Assembly (NCBI GenBank): GCA_019454045.1
Contig: SKCR01021100.1
Coordinates: 28,759-92,758, forward strand
Length of the DNA stretch: 64,000 bases
Direction: 5' to 3'
Source of the DNA: Zanthoxylum bungeanum
Lineage: Eukaryota; Streptophyta; Magnoliopsida; Sapindales; Rutaceae
Shown here: positions 47,579 through 58,285 of the stretch, piece after piece
Numbering within the stretch: the stretch's first letter is position 1
How the letters are laid out: each line of letters begins with the position of its first letter
Position numbers and translations under genes: made by a program
Notes under the pieces: generated by a model
Database searches by the model: none
Seen by the model: the letters and a program-made list of their open reading frames with translations, nothing else
What the model was told of the DNA's origin: nothing

Positions 47579-48068
47579 TTACAGGAGATTTATCAAAGAC
47601 TTCTCAAAGATTGCTAAACCTCTGTGCAATCTTCAAGAGAAAGATGTGCCTTTCAACTTCACTAAAGAATGCCATGAAGCTTTTGAGATCTTGAAACAGA
47701 AGCTGGTCTCTACCCCCATCATAGTAGCACCAGACTGGACCTTTCCATTTAAGGTGATGTGCGATGCTAGTGACTTTTCTGTGGGTGCAGTTTTGGGACA
47801 ACACAAAGCAAAAATTTTCCATATTATTTACTACTCCAACAGAACTCTGAATGAAGATCAACTCAACTACACAACCACTAAAAAAGAGTTGCACGTAGTT
47901 GTGTTTGCTTTTGATCAATTCCGCTCTTATCTCTGGTTCCCAAAGTGGTGGTCTACACAGATCATTCAGCAATCAAATACCTGATCGCGAAGAAATATGC
48001 CAAACCCAGATTGATCTGTTGGGTGCTTCTACTGCAAGAATTTGACGTGGAAATTCGAGAAAGAAAAC
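47579..48068 (+). pseudogene. G1: Athila-type RT connection and RNase H fragment
   Basis: The + strand reads YRRFIKDFSKIAKPLCNLQ (end of RT), CHEAFEILKQKLVSTPIIVA, then RNase H: MCDASDFSVGAVLGQ (catalytic Asp), YYSNRTLNEDQLNYTTTKKE (Glu) and [14 protein letters not shown] (Asp), ending [11 protein letters not shown] at the G2 LTR. One frame change near 47935. Order and motifs are those of Ty3/gypsy pol. It is a piece of an older element, bounded left by copia F and right by the G2 LTR. Integrase is absent. Confidence 0.85.
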
Positions 48069-48691
48069 TGATGAGCGGAAAATATATCAATATTTACCGC
48101 CCATTTTACTTAATATTTGGTTTAGTTTCTCGGGTTTGATGAATGTTTTGATGTGTTTTAGTTTATTTTGCAGATAAAATAATATTGGGACACAATGAAA
48201 TCATTTAGGATGAAATATGGGTCAAATAAGGGTAAAAATTAGACCTGACATATTAATTTTGGAGATTGGAAACTTGAAAGGGCATTTTAACGAAGTGCGG
48301 TTTTGGAAATTCCAATTTTATGCATATGTCATATTTTAGGCATAACGTTTTACTCTAATATCGGATTGAGCTGATTTAAGTTCCAGATTAAAGAAGACTC
48401 AAAGATCTACAACTTTGAAAGACAAAATAATTTCGAATTCTCAATATTTCATGCCCGAAATTGATGAACCATCCAGAAGTGTGTTGTGTGTAATTATTAA
48501 AGTCATTTTCAATCATTTTCAAAGCAAAAAATAAATTAATAAATAAATAATAAAAATTATCAAATCACCACCAAACATGATAAGCAATTAGTGGAGCAAT
48601 TAATAATAGATTTGGTGGAGCAATTAGTGGATCAATTAGTGGAGCAATTAATAATGGATTTGGTGGATGATTTGATGTTGGCAAAATTTTG

Positions 48692-48701
48692 CCTATAAAT
48701 A
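48692..48701 (+). promoter_or_regulatory. TATA box of the G2 LTR
   Basis: cctataaata in the context gcaaaattttgcctataaatacc, the same core as in the element 1 LTR (minus strand, 7621-7643). Upstream U3 has no G-boxes. Confidence 0.7.
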
Positions 48702-49007
48702 CCAAGCCATTTCATTTGTAAATTCATACTTTCTTCTAAGGAATTCCTTAAGAATACTAAGAAGATTGTATCTTGTTTGTTTATTTACAGCTTTCGGTAA
48801 TTAATTTCCGCTTTCGCACTTTCTTTTCTTTACTTTTCAGTTTTTACTTTCCGCAATTTACTTTTACGCACAATATTTTTCTTTCTTTAATTTTCAGTAA
48901 TGAGGAGGTAACTCCCCTTTGTTGGGGTAAAAGGTAAAACTTTTATTACTAATATTTAGATTAATCTCCCTTAATTATAATATATAAACTAGTTAAAACC
49001 TGACTTA

Positions 49008-49155
49008 ACGAGGATACCGCCATATTGGTCTGTTGGTAATTATTTAAATTGGTTTTAACCTGACTAAACTGGATACCGCCTGATTGGTCGGTTGGTAATT
49101 AATTATTAATTTGACTTAATCTGGATACCGCCTATATGGATGGTTGGTAATTATC
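49008..49155 (+). repeat. ggataccgcc...ggttggt subrepeats in the G2 LTR
   Basis: Three copies of a ggataccgcctatatgg / ttggtcggttggtaatta block, spaced 60-65 bp. They correspond to the ggcggt subrepeats of element 1. Confidence 0.75.
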
Positions 49156-49249
49156 ATGCAAAGTTAATATATTATTTTAAGGGAGATATCTAAAATAGAA
49201 GTAATAAAAGTGGATCATTTTACCTCAACATTTTCTTTTATTGTATTTT

Positions 49250-49455
49250 TACTTTATTTACTTTTCAGCAATTTACTTTCAGCATTTACTTTTCACCAAT
49301 TTACTTTCAGCAATTTACTTTCAGCATTTACTTTTCAGTAATTTACTTTCAGCATTTACTTTTCAGCGTTTAATTTTCAGTTTTTAATTTCAGCATTTTC
49401 TTTCCGTCATTTACTTTTCAGCAATTTACTTTTCAGCATTTTACTTTATGTCTTT
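49250..49455 (+). repeat. Pyrimidine-rich tandem repeat (tttacttttcagca)
   Basis: About 12 imperfect copies of a 14-18 bp unit, atttacttttcagca, with sporadic shorter copies upstream (48820-48900). Each resembles a polypyrimidine tract followed by an AG, so the array looks like repeated splice acceptors in the leader. Confidence 0.8.
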
Positions 49456-50227
49456 TATTTTTTTAAAGTTTTTACTAGCCCTAGTTATGTGTCGTAACTA
49501 AGTTAGTTATCTGGGGTTGTGATGAATTCTAATATCACCAGATTATAAGGGGTTATTTTATAGTTTGGGTAATTTAAAGGTTTACTTATTAAGTCTTAAG
49601 CTTAATGCGTCTTGTTAATTGGCCACTAATAAGATTGATCTGGTAAATCTAAAATAAACTTGACAAATGAATTTTAGGTTTCAGCCTTAGACTTAATAGC
49701 TCACGATCTTCCTTGAGGATAGATAACCCTTTAATAGATTTCCTTAAAGGATAGACATATACCTGTCCGGCGGGGGTAGCCATAATTGGAACTTAAACTT
49801 AATGAATCCAGGTAATTTGGTTGACATAGACATATGATTCAATTGGATTATACTGAGTATTTGCATCTGACCATCGACAGAGGCTTTCGCATAATTTAGT
49901 GTTCTAGGTTAGTAAACCGATAAATTACACAAAAATTAAATAACCACTTCATCTTTAAAATTATATTGGAAGATTCACAACCCTAGATAGTTTCCTAATA
50001 TTGAATTTTCTTAAACCTACTTTCGCGCAATTTTATTTACTTGTTTTAAATTCAAAATCATCACCATTTCAAATCAATCAATCAACCTGTTAGATACTAG
50101 TAATCATTTGACCTCATAAAATTAATAGATTAGGTATTAAGTCCTCGTGGGATTGATACTTTTTATACTACTTGAACGATACATGCGCTTGCGTTATAAG
50201 CGTGTGATTACGCACCGGTCAAGTTTT

Positions 50228-50245
50228 TTGCGCCGTTGCCGGGGA
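50228..50245 (+). other. Primer binding site of G2, tRNA-Asp type
   Basis: tttgcgccgttgccgggga: complementary to tRNA-Asp with one mismatch near the CCA end (ttgcgcc for tggcgcc), shortly after the LTR. Confidence 0.85.
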
Positions 50246-50352
50246 CTTATTTATCTTTCACTATTAGTTTTGGGGTTAGATACGATACTTGTATCTAATT
50301 TCTTTTTACTTATTGTTTTTGTTTTCTTGTGTGTCAGGTTCTCAAAAACTAC

Positions 50353-51816
50353 ATGAGACGAACCAGAAGCTTTGAACTCCGACCGCTTGACCTAGAATTT
50401 GAAAGAACCATCAGACAGTTGAGAAGGGCAAGGCGAGAAGGCCAAAAAGCTTTAGTCAACATGGAACCTGAACCTTTGGAAGTTGCACCACCGATACCCA
50501 TTCGAGACAGAACCATTCCGGTGGTCGACGGCTTCATTTCCTGTATTGTACTTCCTCCTTTACCAGCAAATACGTGTGACATCAAAACATGCATCCAGAT
50601 GATTCAGCAGTCAGTACAGTTTGGGGGAAATGCAACTGAAGATCCTAATTCCCACATCAGCAACTTCCTGGAAGTTTACGGTACTTTCAATTACAACCGA
50701 CCAGCTGAAGAAGCAATGAGACTGCTTATTTTTCCATACTTCTTGAAGGGCAGAGCTAAAGCTTGGCTACATTCACTACCAGCAGGTTCCATCACAACTT
50801 GGAACACTCTAGCCACCAAATTCCTTGCAAAGTACTTTCCACCAGCCAGAACTGCAAAGTTGAGGAATGACATCACATCCTTCGTGCAATAAGATTAAGA
50901 ATCCCTTTGCGAAGCTTGAGAAAGATTCAAAGATTTGCTCCGGAAATGTCCTCATCATGAGATCGCAAAGTGGCTACAAGTCCAAACCTTCTACAATGGA
51001 CTTTCTAGAATATTGAGAACCACAATTGATGCTGCTGTTGGATGAGCTTTGATGGCAAAAGGAGAAGATCAGGCCTGGGACTTAATTGAAGAAATGGCCA
51101 ACAAAAATTCTTTATGGCCAACCGAAAGGAGCATGATCCAAAGAATTGCAGGAATTTATGAAGTTGGAGCCAACACAGCACTGAATTCCAAGCTGGATGT
51201 GATTTACAAAAATCTGGAAACTCTTAACATGAAAGTTAATGGTGGATCCACAAGTTCACCATTTGGAGGAGTACCTGAGTCAGAATCTTACAACCAACAA
51301 GAAGAGACAGTGAACTATGTCAACAATTTCAACAAACAGGGTAACAATCCATATTCCAACACCTATAACCCTTGGTGGAGGAATCACCCCAATTTCACAT
51401 GGAGCAACAATTCAGGGCAAAAGAACTACCCACCACCTGGATTCCAACAACCAAATAAAAGTCAGGAGCATGAAAAAGAACCAGGAATAATAGAAGTGTT
51501 GGCCCAGTTGAAGAAGCAAAAAGCAAAATACGATGATTTAGCAGCTATGGTTCAAAATCAAGTAGCATTGAATCAAAACCATTCAGCCTCTATCAAAGCA
51601 CTGGAGAATCAAATGGGACAATTGGCCAATGCTCAGAGTTACAGACCGCTAGGTAATCTTCCCAGCAACACAGAACCAAATCCAAGGAACCGAGGGAAGG
51701 AGCAATGTCAAGCCATCACATTGAAAAACGGTAATGAAATCAACAAAGATGTTGGAATCAAGGCAACAATTGAGGAAGTTTCAAAAGATGCAGTGCCACA
51801 GATGGAGGAAAAATAA
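50353..51816 (+). pseudogene. G2 gag (Athila type)
   Basis: The ATG at 50353 (MRRTRSFELRP) follows the PBS by about 110 bp. Readable in one frame: MIQQSVQFGGNATEDPNSHI, FLEVYGTFNYN, FPYFLKGRAKAWLHSLPAGS, FLAKYFPPARTAKLRNDIT, then after stops at 50890 and just beyond it DLLRKCPHHEIAKWLQVQTF and YNGLSRILRTTIDAAVG. A further stop precedes WDLIEEMANKNSLWPTER and a low-complexity Asn/Pro/Gln region (NNPYSNTYNPWWRNHPNF). A Gln-rich coiled-coil-like segment ends it. This is the Athila gag layout. Retrotrans_gag-type capsid function is lost through four or more in-frame stops. Confidence 0.85.
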
Positions 51817-52668
51817 GCAAAGGAAAAAGAAAAAGATCAGATCACTCCACCTCCACATTTTCCACAGCGACTTCAGAAAAACAAACTGGACAAGCAGTTT
51901 GCTCGATTCTTGGAGGTATTCAAGAAGCTTCACATCAACATTCCATTTGCAGAAGCCTTGGAAGAAATGGCCAGCTATGTAAAATTCATGAAATACATTC
52001 TTTCATGAAAACGGAGATTGGGAGATTACGAGACAGTAGCATTGACGGAAGAATGCAGTGCCATCATTTAGAGGAAACTTCCCATAAATTTGAAAGATCC
52101 TGGCAGTTTCACTGTCCTATGCACCATTGGAAAACACTATATCGGTAAGGCTTTATGTAACTTAGGTGCAAATGTTAATTTGATGCCTTTTTCTATTTAC
52201 AGGAAACTGCCAATTGGAGAAGAAATGCCTACCTTAGTCTCATTACAACTTGCTGATCAAACGCTCGTATTTCCAAGAGGTGTTGTTGAAGATGTGCTGG
52301 TCAAAGTCGAAAAACTCATTCTTCCAACAGATTTCATTATCCTTGACATGGAAGAAGACAAATATGTACCTATCATCTTTGGAAGACCATTCTTGGCGAC
52401 ATGAAGAACTGTGATTGATGTACAAAAAGGAGAACTGACCATGAAAGTTCAAGACCAAGAAGTTACCTTCAATGTTTTCAAAGCCATGAAATTCCCGAGC
52501 GATGAAAATGAAGAAAAATGTTTCAGAATTGATGTTGTTGATAGTATAATTCAGGATACTGATACAACTCCCACAGACAAACTTGAAGCTTGCATCACCA
52601 ACATGACTGACAACGAGCTAGATGCTGAAATCCTGGAATGTATTAACTACCTTGACAAACCATTCTGA
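51817..52668 (+). pseudogene. G2 protease and linker
   Basis: Same frame as gag. FPQRLQKNKLDKQFARFLEV and LHINIPFAEALEEMASYVKF lead into the aspartic protease: FTVLCTIGKHYIGKALCNLG. The usual catalytic DLGA reads NLGA, so the active-site Asp is Asn. Next come NVNLMPFSIYRKL and IIFGRPFLAT, a TGA at 52402, and the linker with LEACITNMTDNELDAEILEC that element 1 also retains. A TGA at 52666 closes the block. Confidence 0.8.
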
Positions 52669-53415
52669 TTCAAATCGACACCACAAGTGGAAAGCCTGGA
52701 ACTGCCAAAGAAAGATCGAATCAAGCCTTCGATTGAAGAACCACCGCAGTTGGAACTGAAGTTACTTCCGAACCATCTCAGGTATGCATTTCTTGGAAAC
52801 TCTTCTAAATTACATGTTATTATTTCTTCTTCACTAACATTGGAGCATGAAGAAAAGTTGCTGAGAGTACTATGAGAGCACAAAAGAGCCATTGGTTGTA
52901 CTATAGCAGACATTCGAGGCATTAGTCCATCATTTTGCATGCACAAGATTCTGATGAATGATGAGTATAAACCCACAGTGGAGCATCAACGGAGGCTCAA
53001 TCCATTTATGAAGGAGGTCGTAAAGAAAGAAATCATCAAATGGTTGGATGCTGGAATCATTGACCCCATCTCAGATAGTACTTTGGTGAGTCCTATGCAG
53101 TGTGTGCTGAAGAAAGGAGGAATCTCTGTGGTTACCAATGAGAAGAACGAGCTAATTCCAACCAGAACGGTGACTGGATGGAGAGTATGCATGGACTACC
53201 GAAAGCTGAACAAAGCAACACGGAAGGACCATTTTTCGCTGCCATTCATTGATCAGATGCTGGACAGACTGGCGGGACATGAGTTCTATTATTTTTTGGA
53301 TGGATATTCAGGGTACAATCAGATTGCCATCGCACCAGAAGATCAGGAGAAAACTACATTTACATGTCCATATGGTACGTTTTCATTCCGTAGGATGCCA
53401 TTTGGATTATATAAT
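52669..53415 (+). pseudogene. G2 reverse transcriptase, N-terminal part
   Basis: Same frame as protease, with a TGA at 52873 where relatives have Arg (likely CGA to TGA). Motifs: HKRAIGCTIADIRGISPSFC, RLNPFMKEVVKKEIIKWLDA, SPMQCVLKKGGISVV, GWRVCMDYRKLNKATRKDHF, LPFIDQMLDRLAG, YYFLDGYSGYNQIAIAPED (first catalytic Asp region) and FSFRRMPFGLYN, where element D begins. The YIDD/FVDD motif would come just after the break. Confidence 0.85.
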
Positions 53416-54066
53416 TGTAGGCACTGCATTTTTGCATGTGAGTCCCTATGATGAGTCTCATCTGGAGACACTACCTTTTTAGTTAAGGATATTGCGGGAA
53501 ACGGTCGTCGGAAGGGAATCGGTGTTTCATTAGATTTTTATTCATTTGTTTAGCTCTAAGTTCGCTCGTTGGACCTCCGTTTTAAAGCACCTTTAGCCTA
53601 AAAAACCCAGAACCATTTAACCTTGGCCCAAACCCACTCACCAAACCAACACAACACCTAGCTTACCAAGACAAAGCCCACGTCCACACCCACCTAGGCC
53701 CACACGCCCATGGCCTCTAAAATACACCCAAATTAAATTAAATATTAATTAAATTAAATATTAACTAAAAAAATATTAATTAAGTCATTTACCAAATTAA
53801 ATAAGACATAAAATATAATTATACCAAATTAAAATATTGTAACTTCCTAATCCAAAATATTATATACTAAATTAAAGAAATATTATGCCTAATTAAAATC
53901 AATCATAACCAATTAAATATATTGTATGCCTAATGAACACCAATCAAATATTCACACCGGGTGGCGACTCCATTATTCTCCGGTTTAGTCTCCCGTGGCT
54001 ACTCCGTATTCCCAACCGGGCCGAGAGCCAGGGACAGCATACGTCGCCCAGTTCCTGTGTCCCACA
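53416..54066 (+). repeat. Shortened 5' LTR of element D
   Basis: Matches the 3' LTR (58449 onward) for about 539 bp, then jumps near 53955 to sequence ending gtgtcccaca just before the PBS. The 3' LTR carries at least 1.7 kb more before its own interruption, including the TATA box. This copy therefore lacks its promoter core. Confidence 0.75.
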
Positions 54067-54069
54067 GTC

Positions 54070-54087
54070 TGGCGACTCTACTGGGGA
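54070..54087 (+). other. Primer binding site of element D
   Basis: tggcgactctactgggga, the form found in Tat/Ogre elements (tRNA-Arg-type, from memory). A similar tggcgactccattattc at 53961 lies inside the LTR remnant and is probably not used. Confidence 0.65.
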
Positions 54088-55285
54088 TAGAGAATCGGCC
54101 CCGAAATATTGTCTTGTAATTTTTGGATTTATGTTCTAATTGACCGTGTCTATAATGGATAAAATGGGGTTTAATCAAGGGCATTTTTAGGCTAGGTAAT
54201 GGTTTGGTGTCTTTCTTCATTCACTACCTTCCTAGAAGGAAAAGCTGTGAAGGCACTTATATGGCCATCTACTCGTAGCCTATTGTGATGGAATAATTTG
54301 GAGGACTCGTTGTTTATTCCTGTCACCAAGCGATAAGAGCCTAAGAGGCTAGGGTACTTAAGAGAGCCTCGCTCCACCCTCCCTCTGGGGAATCTACAAC
54401 GGGAAATCCATTTGACAGTCAGTCACACACCATAGCTCATTGGCACGTACCTTAGTGTATAAAAAAGGGTGCGCTCACTTGGTCGCTCAAACCCTTGATT
54501 GGGGAGACCTAGTTGTGGGCCATCCTTCGCCGGTGAGAGCCTTTGTCTACACTCTTGTGAACCCACCCATAGACCGAGGTTGTATTGTTAAAGTAACAAT
54601 TATTTCCTTGAGTATGTGCTTGTGGACCATCCTCATTTGGATGTAGTTGGACTATTGTCAGAAATGCGAACTTGCTGGGCCATTTAAACTGGGGCGAGTT
54701 CGTACCCTATGACCATTAGGCCCAAAGCTTCTGAAATGTTGATGGGCCATTCTGTAGAAATCATTGTTTTATGTTTGCATTATCTTTCTTTTTTGCTTGT
54801 GTTTGGAAACATCATCATTTGGATCCATTTGGACCATTTGTCATGGGATATAGGCTTTATTGGGCCATTTAAACTGGGACAAGAACATATTTTATGACGA
54901 TTGGGCCAAAGGCTTCTAAGTGATTGATGGGCCACTTTGTGCTTGTGTTCGGAACATTACCATTTGGAATTAGTTGGGCTCCTGGCCATGAGATGTGAAC
55001 TCGTTGGGCCATTTAAACTGGGACGAGTTCAGTCCTATGACAGTTAGCCCAAAGCTTCTAAAATGATAACGGGCCGATTTGTCTGAAAATATTAGTTGAT
55101 TTAGTATGTTATATATGTTACATGCATCTCATGCACCTCATACATACATATATCATGTTAACACCTTCTATGTCTCAAAAAGTCATCATAGATACCGTTG
55201 GGTTAGAGAATGGACAAGACTCACTAAAAGAACAGTAACATGCATGAGTGAATACGGTAACGAGGTATCCCGTATGGATTAGTTA
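54088..55285 (+). other. Leader of element D
   Basis: Untranslated region between PBS and gag with no coding sequence. Three imperfect tandem units of about 145-185 bp (54622-55096), each with gggccatttaaactgggacgagttc and cccaaagcttctaaaatg, account for the small frames at 54440-54897. Confidence 0.65.
54622..55096 (+). repeat. Three-copy tandem repeat in the element D leader
   Basis: Units start near 54622, 54806 and 54952. Shared words: catttggat, gttgggccatttaaactggg, gggccaaaggcttctaa, gatgggccattctgt. Divergence between units is substantial, so the array is old. Confidence 0.8.
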
Positions 55286-56572
55286 GAGAACGATTTCCCC
55301 AAGATTACCGAACAGTTGCAAGCCTTTACTACTGCCATGGCAAATATGGCTGTACCTCGTGCTGGGGGAAATTTTGAGAATGTGAGGCGCGAGGAGCCTC
55401 TGAATGGGTTGGGGGATGATATCCCCACTTTTGATGATGACATGGCAGAGTATACAACAGGCAGAGTGATTGGGTCTCAGGCAGAATTTCAGAATCTCCG
55501 GGATCAGGTTGAAACAGTTACCCACAAAATGAGGGGTAAACATGAAGAGTTGTTAGATTATGAGGCAATGACCTTCGGAGAACAGCTGCCAGCTCAGTTT
55601 AAAATGCCCGACATGGCCAATTTTAATGGGAATGGAGACCCAAGAGTCCATCTGCAGCAATATGTCTCAGTCATGAGTTCAGTGGGCCTATCACAGCGCC
55701 AGGTCCAAAAGATGTTTGGGATGTCACTCGAGGGGGCACCTGTGGTTTGGTATCATAGCATTGAGAAGAAGGTTAAGGAAGATTAGAGAGAACTAGCTGA
55801 TGCTTTTCTGAAGCAATATGTTACAGACTTAGAGATTGACTTGTCACTCCGGGATTTGGAGAACACTAAACAGAAGCCAGAGGAAAGTTTCAAAGAGTAT
55901 GTGGATCGCTGGAGAAGCCAGCTTTTAAAAATGCAGACTCGACCTTCAGAGAAAGACCAAATTAAGATGATTATCAAGGGCACGAAACCCTCTATTTATG
56001 GTAAGCTGAGGAGGATGACCTCCATGATTACTGATTTCCGACAGTTGAGAGAGACTGTTATGGATATTGAAGAAGAGGAGGTTGAAAACAGAAAGTTTTA
56101 TGGCCAGAATAGAAGAACTTTTGGGGGGGATTCTGAGACTAAACCCACTACTGCCGAGGTTGCTGCCATCAAGAACTGGCATTTCTCTAACCTAAGGAAG
56201 CCGTTATCTAAGGTGCTTGAGAAGTTGAAGGGACAAGGACTCCTAAAACCCTTAGAGCCTAAACAACTTCAAGATCCTATACCACCCAACCTTGACCTAA
56301 GCTTGTATTGTCATTTCCATCAGAGGAGAGGCCACGAAACTGACAATTGCACCCGCCTTAGGCATGAAATCCAAAACCTCATCGATGCTCACAAAATACC
56401 CGACCCAGAGAAAGAACAACCCAACACATATTGGAACCCCCTACCAAATTACCACTCCGTTCCACCACCCATCTACATGATCAACTCTGGATTTCCCGAA
56501 AATTTTATCCTCCAAACCTTTAACCACCAAGCTTCTTACATGGAGATAGGGGATGACAGTGAAGAACCGTAG
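55286..56572 (+). pseudogene. Element D gag
   Basis: Capsid protein of a Tat/Ogre-like element. The frame is readable from about 55286 (LENDFPKITEQLQAFTTAM); 55316 is a possible start. Motifs: FKMPDMANFNGNGDPRVHLQ, MFGMSLEGAPVVWYHSI, then a single in-frame TAG at 55784 in place of the usual Trp. The rest is open: FLKQYVTDLEIDLSLRDLEN, ESFKEYVDRWRSQLLKM, and a knuckle YCHFHQRRGHETDNCTRLRH (CX2HX4HX4C form). It ends with a natural stop at 56570-56572. Apart from the one stop, about 425 codons are intact, much better preserved than any other frame in the window. No pol follows. Confidence 0.85.
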
Positions 56573-56849
56573 GTCAAGAAAGAAGGCAATGCTGTGAATG
56601 ATGAAGTTGTTCCTCCTAGTTTATTTGATCATGCATTTTTAATATAGACATTGATTTGGTCTACATGTTCGAACCATTTTTTTAAATGATAATAAAGACG
56701 CCCATTTCGTTTACTTGCCTGAGTCTCTCCCTCCAACCTGCAACATAAGTATATTTGAGAAAAGCATTCAACATTGGTACTATGAAATTCAGTGATGTTT
56801 AGAACACGGGGAATCTTCGGAAGCAACAACAGTACAGTCAGTTTCAGAA
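56573..56849 (+). other. Short region between gag and the minisatellites of element D
   Basis: No protease or RT motif. It contains one short frame piece (CNISIFEKSIQHWYY near 56740) that may be a relic of pol. This is where the pol gene is missing. Confidence 0.5.
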
Positions 56850-57617
56850 ATGAATCAGTATCAGCTTGGGGGCGAGGCCCAAATTATCAGCATCAGTTTA
56901 GGGGCTTAGCCCCACATCAGCATCTTTTTGGGGATGAGTCCCAGGGCCGAGGCCCACATTAGTATCAGCTTAGGGCCAAGGCCCACATCAGTTTCAGTTT
57001 TGGGGATGAGTCCCAAGGCCGAGGCCCACATCAGTTACAGTTCGGGGATGAGTCCCAGGGCCGAGGCCCACATCAGTATCAGCTTGGGGCGAGGCCCACA
57101 TCAGCATCAGTTTAGGGCCGAGGCCCACATCAATATCAGCCCAGGGCCGAGGCCCACATCAGTATCAGTCTGGGGTTGAGGCCCATATCAGTATCAGTCA
57201 TGGCCGAGGCCTACATCAGTATCAGCCTGGGGCGAGGCCCACATTAGCATCAGTTTAGGGCCGAGGCCCACATCAATATCATTTTAGGGCTGAGGCCTAC
57301 ATCAATATCAGTTTAGGGCTGATGCCCACATCAATATCAGCTTGGGGGCGAGGCCCACATCAGTATCAGCATCAGCTTTGGTGCGAGGCCCACATCAGTA
57401 TCAGCTTGGGGCGAGGCCCACATCAGCATCAGTTTAGGGCCGAGGCCCACATCAATATCAGCTTGGGGGTGAGGCCCACATCAGTATCAGCATTGTTTAG
57501 GGGCTGAGGCCCACATCCGTTTCAGTTTTGGGGATGAGTCCTAGGGCCGAGGCCCACATCAGTTTCAGTTTAGGGACGAGTCCCAAGGGCGAGCCAACAT
57601 CAGCATCAGTTTGGCCG
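56850..57617 (+). repeat. Minisatellite 1 in the 3' UTR of element D (about 33-36 bp unit)
   Basis: About 22 variable copies of a gaggcccacatcag / tatcagcttggggc unit, with some longer variants carrying ggggatgagtccc. GC-rich. Long frames in it (56928-57179, 57322-57507) read repeated AEAHIS or PRPTSVSV and are a product of the repeat. Confidence 0.9.
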
Positions 57618-58285
57618 AGTATGGCACTCCGAAAGTGGAGCATGGTTCGAAAATGGACTACTATCACATCTCGCCGAAAATGGCACTCCGAAAGTGGAAC
57701 ATGGTTCGAAAATGGACTACTTTCACATCTCGCCGAAAGGGGCACTCCAAAAATGGAGCACGGTTCGGAAATGGACCAAGGAAGGCCTAACCCATCGGAA
57801 TATGATACATATCCATGCATACATGCATACATATCACATACATGCAATGTTTGTTTTGTGTTCGCAGGTTTGTAGCGGAAAAGACCATCTCATCAAATAA
57901 CGGTTCAAAAATGAGCCACATTCTCGCACAACACGGTTCGGAAATGGACCGCTACCATAACAGATGCCGAAAATGGCGCCCCAAAATGAAGCACACATAG
58001 CAGACGCCGAAAATGGCACTCCAAAAATGGAGCACCCACAACAGATGCCGAAAATGGCGTTCCAAAATGGAGCACACACAGCGAAGGCCAAAAATGGCAT
58101 TCCAAAGTGGAGCACACACATCAAATGTCGAAAATGGCATTCCAAAATGGAGCACACACAGCAAAGGCCGAAAATGGAGTTCCAAAATGGAGCACACACA
58201 GCAAATTCCGGAAATGGCGCTCCAAAATGGAGCACATACACAAAAGATGCCGAAAATGGTGCTCTAAAAATGGAGCACGGTTCGG
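57618..58285 (+). repeat. Minisatellite 2 in the 3' UTR of element D (about 60 bp and 43 bp units)
   Basis: First part (57618-57783): nearly three units of about 60 bp with tggcactccgaaagtggagc and atggttcgaaaatggac. Spacer with catgcatacatgcatac. Second part (57900-58285): about seven units of 42-45 bp, gccgaaaatggcattccaaa plus tggagcacacacagca. Unrelated to minisatellite 1. All overlapping frames are repeat products. Confidence 0.9.

Larger units (their letters stand above)
48069..50221 (+). repeat. 5' LTR of G2
   Basis: About 2153 bp, tgatgagcggaaaat to cgcaccggtca. The first 100 bp and the last 700 bp match the element 1 LTR, but U3 between them does not. It contains a duplicated gcaattagtggagcaatta block (48580-48668), a TATA box at 48692 and a Pyr-rich tandem repeat at 49250-49455. 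The second LTR is outside the window. Confidence 0.85.
48069..53415 (+). mobile_element. G2: Athila-like Ty3/gypsy element, 5' part, interrupted in RT by element D
   Basis: 5' LTR 48069-50221, tRNA-Asp PBS, gag, protease and RT in one reading frame with about eight stops. The RT is cut after FGLYN at 53415, where element D starts; the rest of G2 must lie beyond the window, past D and E. It shares LTR termini, TATA context, U5 and PBS with element 1, so it represents the type of element that could supply enzymes to element 1, though this copy is dead. Confidence 0.85.

Noticed and set aside
53961..53977. Second PBS-like tggcgactccattattc
   Set aside because: Lies inside the shortened LTR; the better match directly follows the LTR end at 54070.
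56928..57507. Frames with repeated AEAHIS / PRPTSVSV peptides
   Set aside because: Produced by minisatellite 1. Frames open in several registers because the unit has few stop words; no start context or conserved length.
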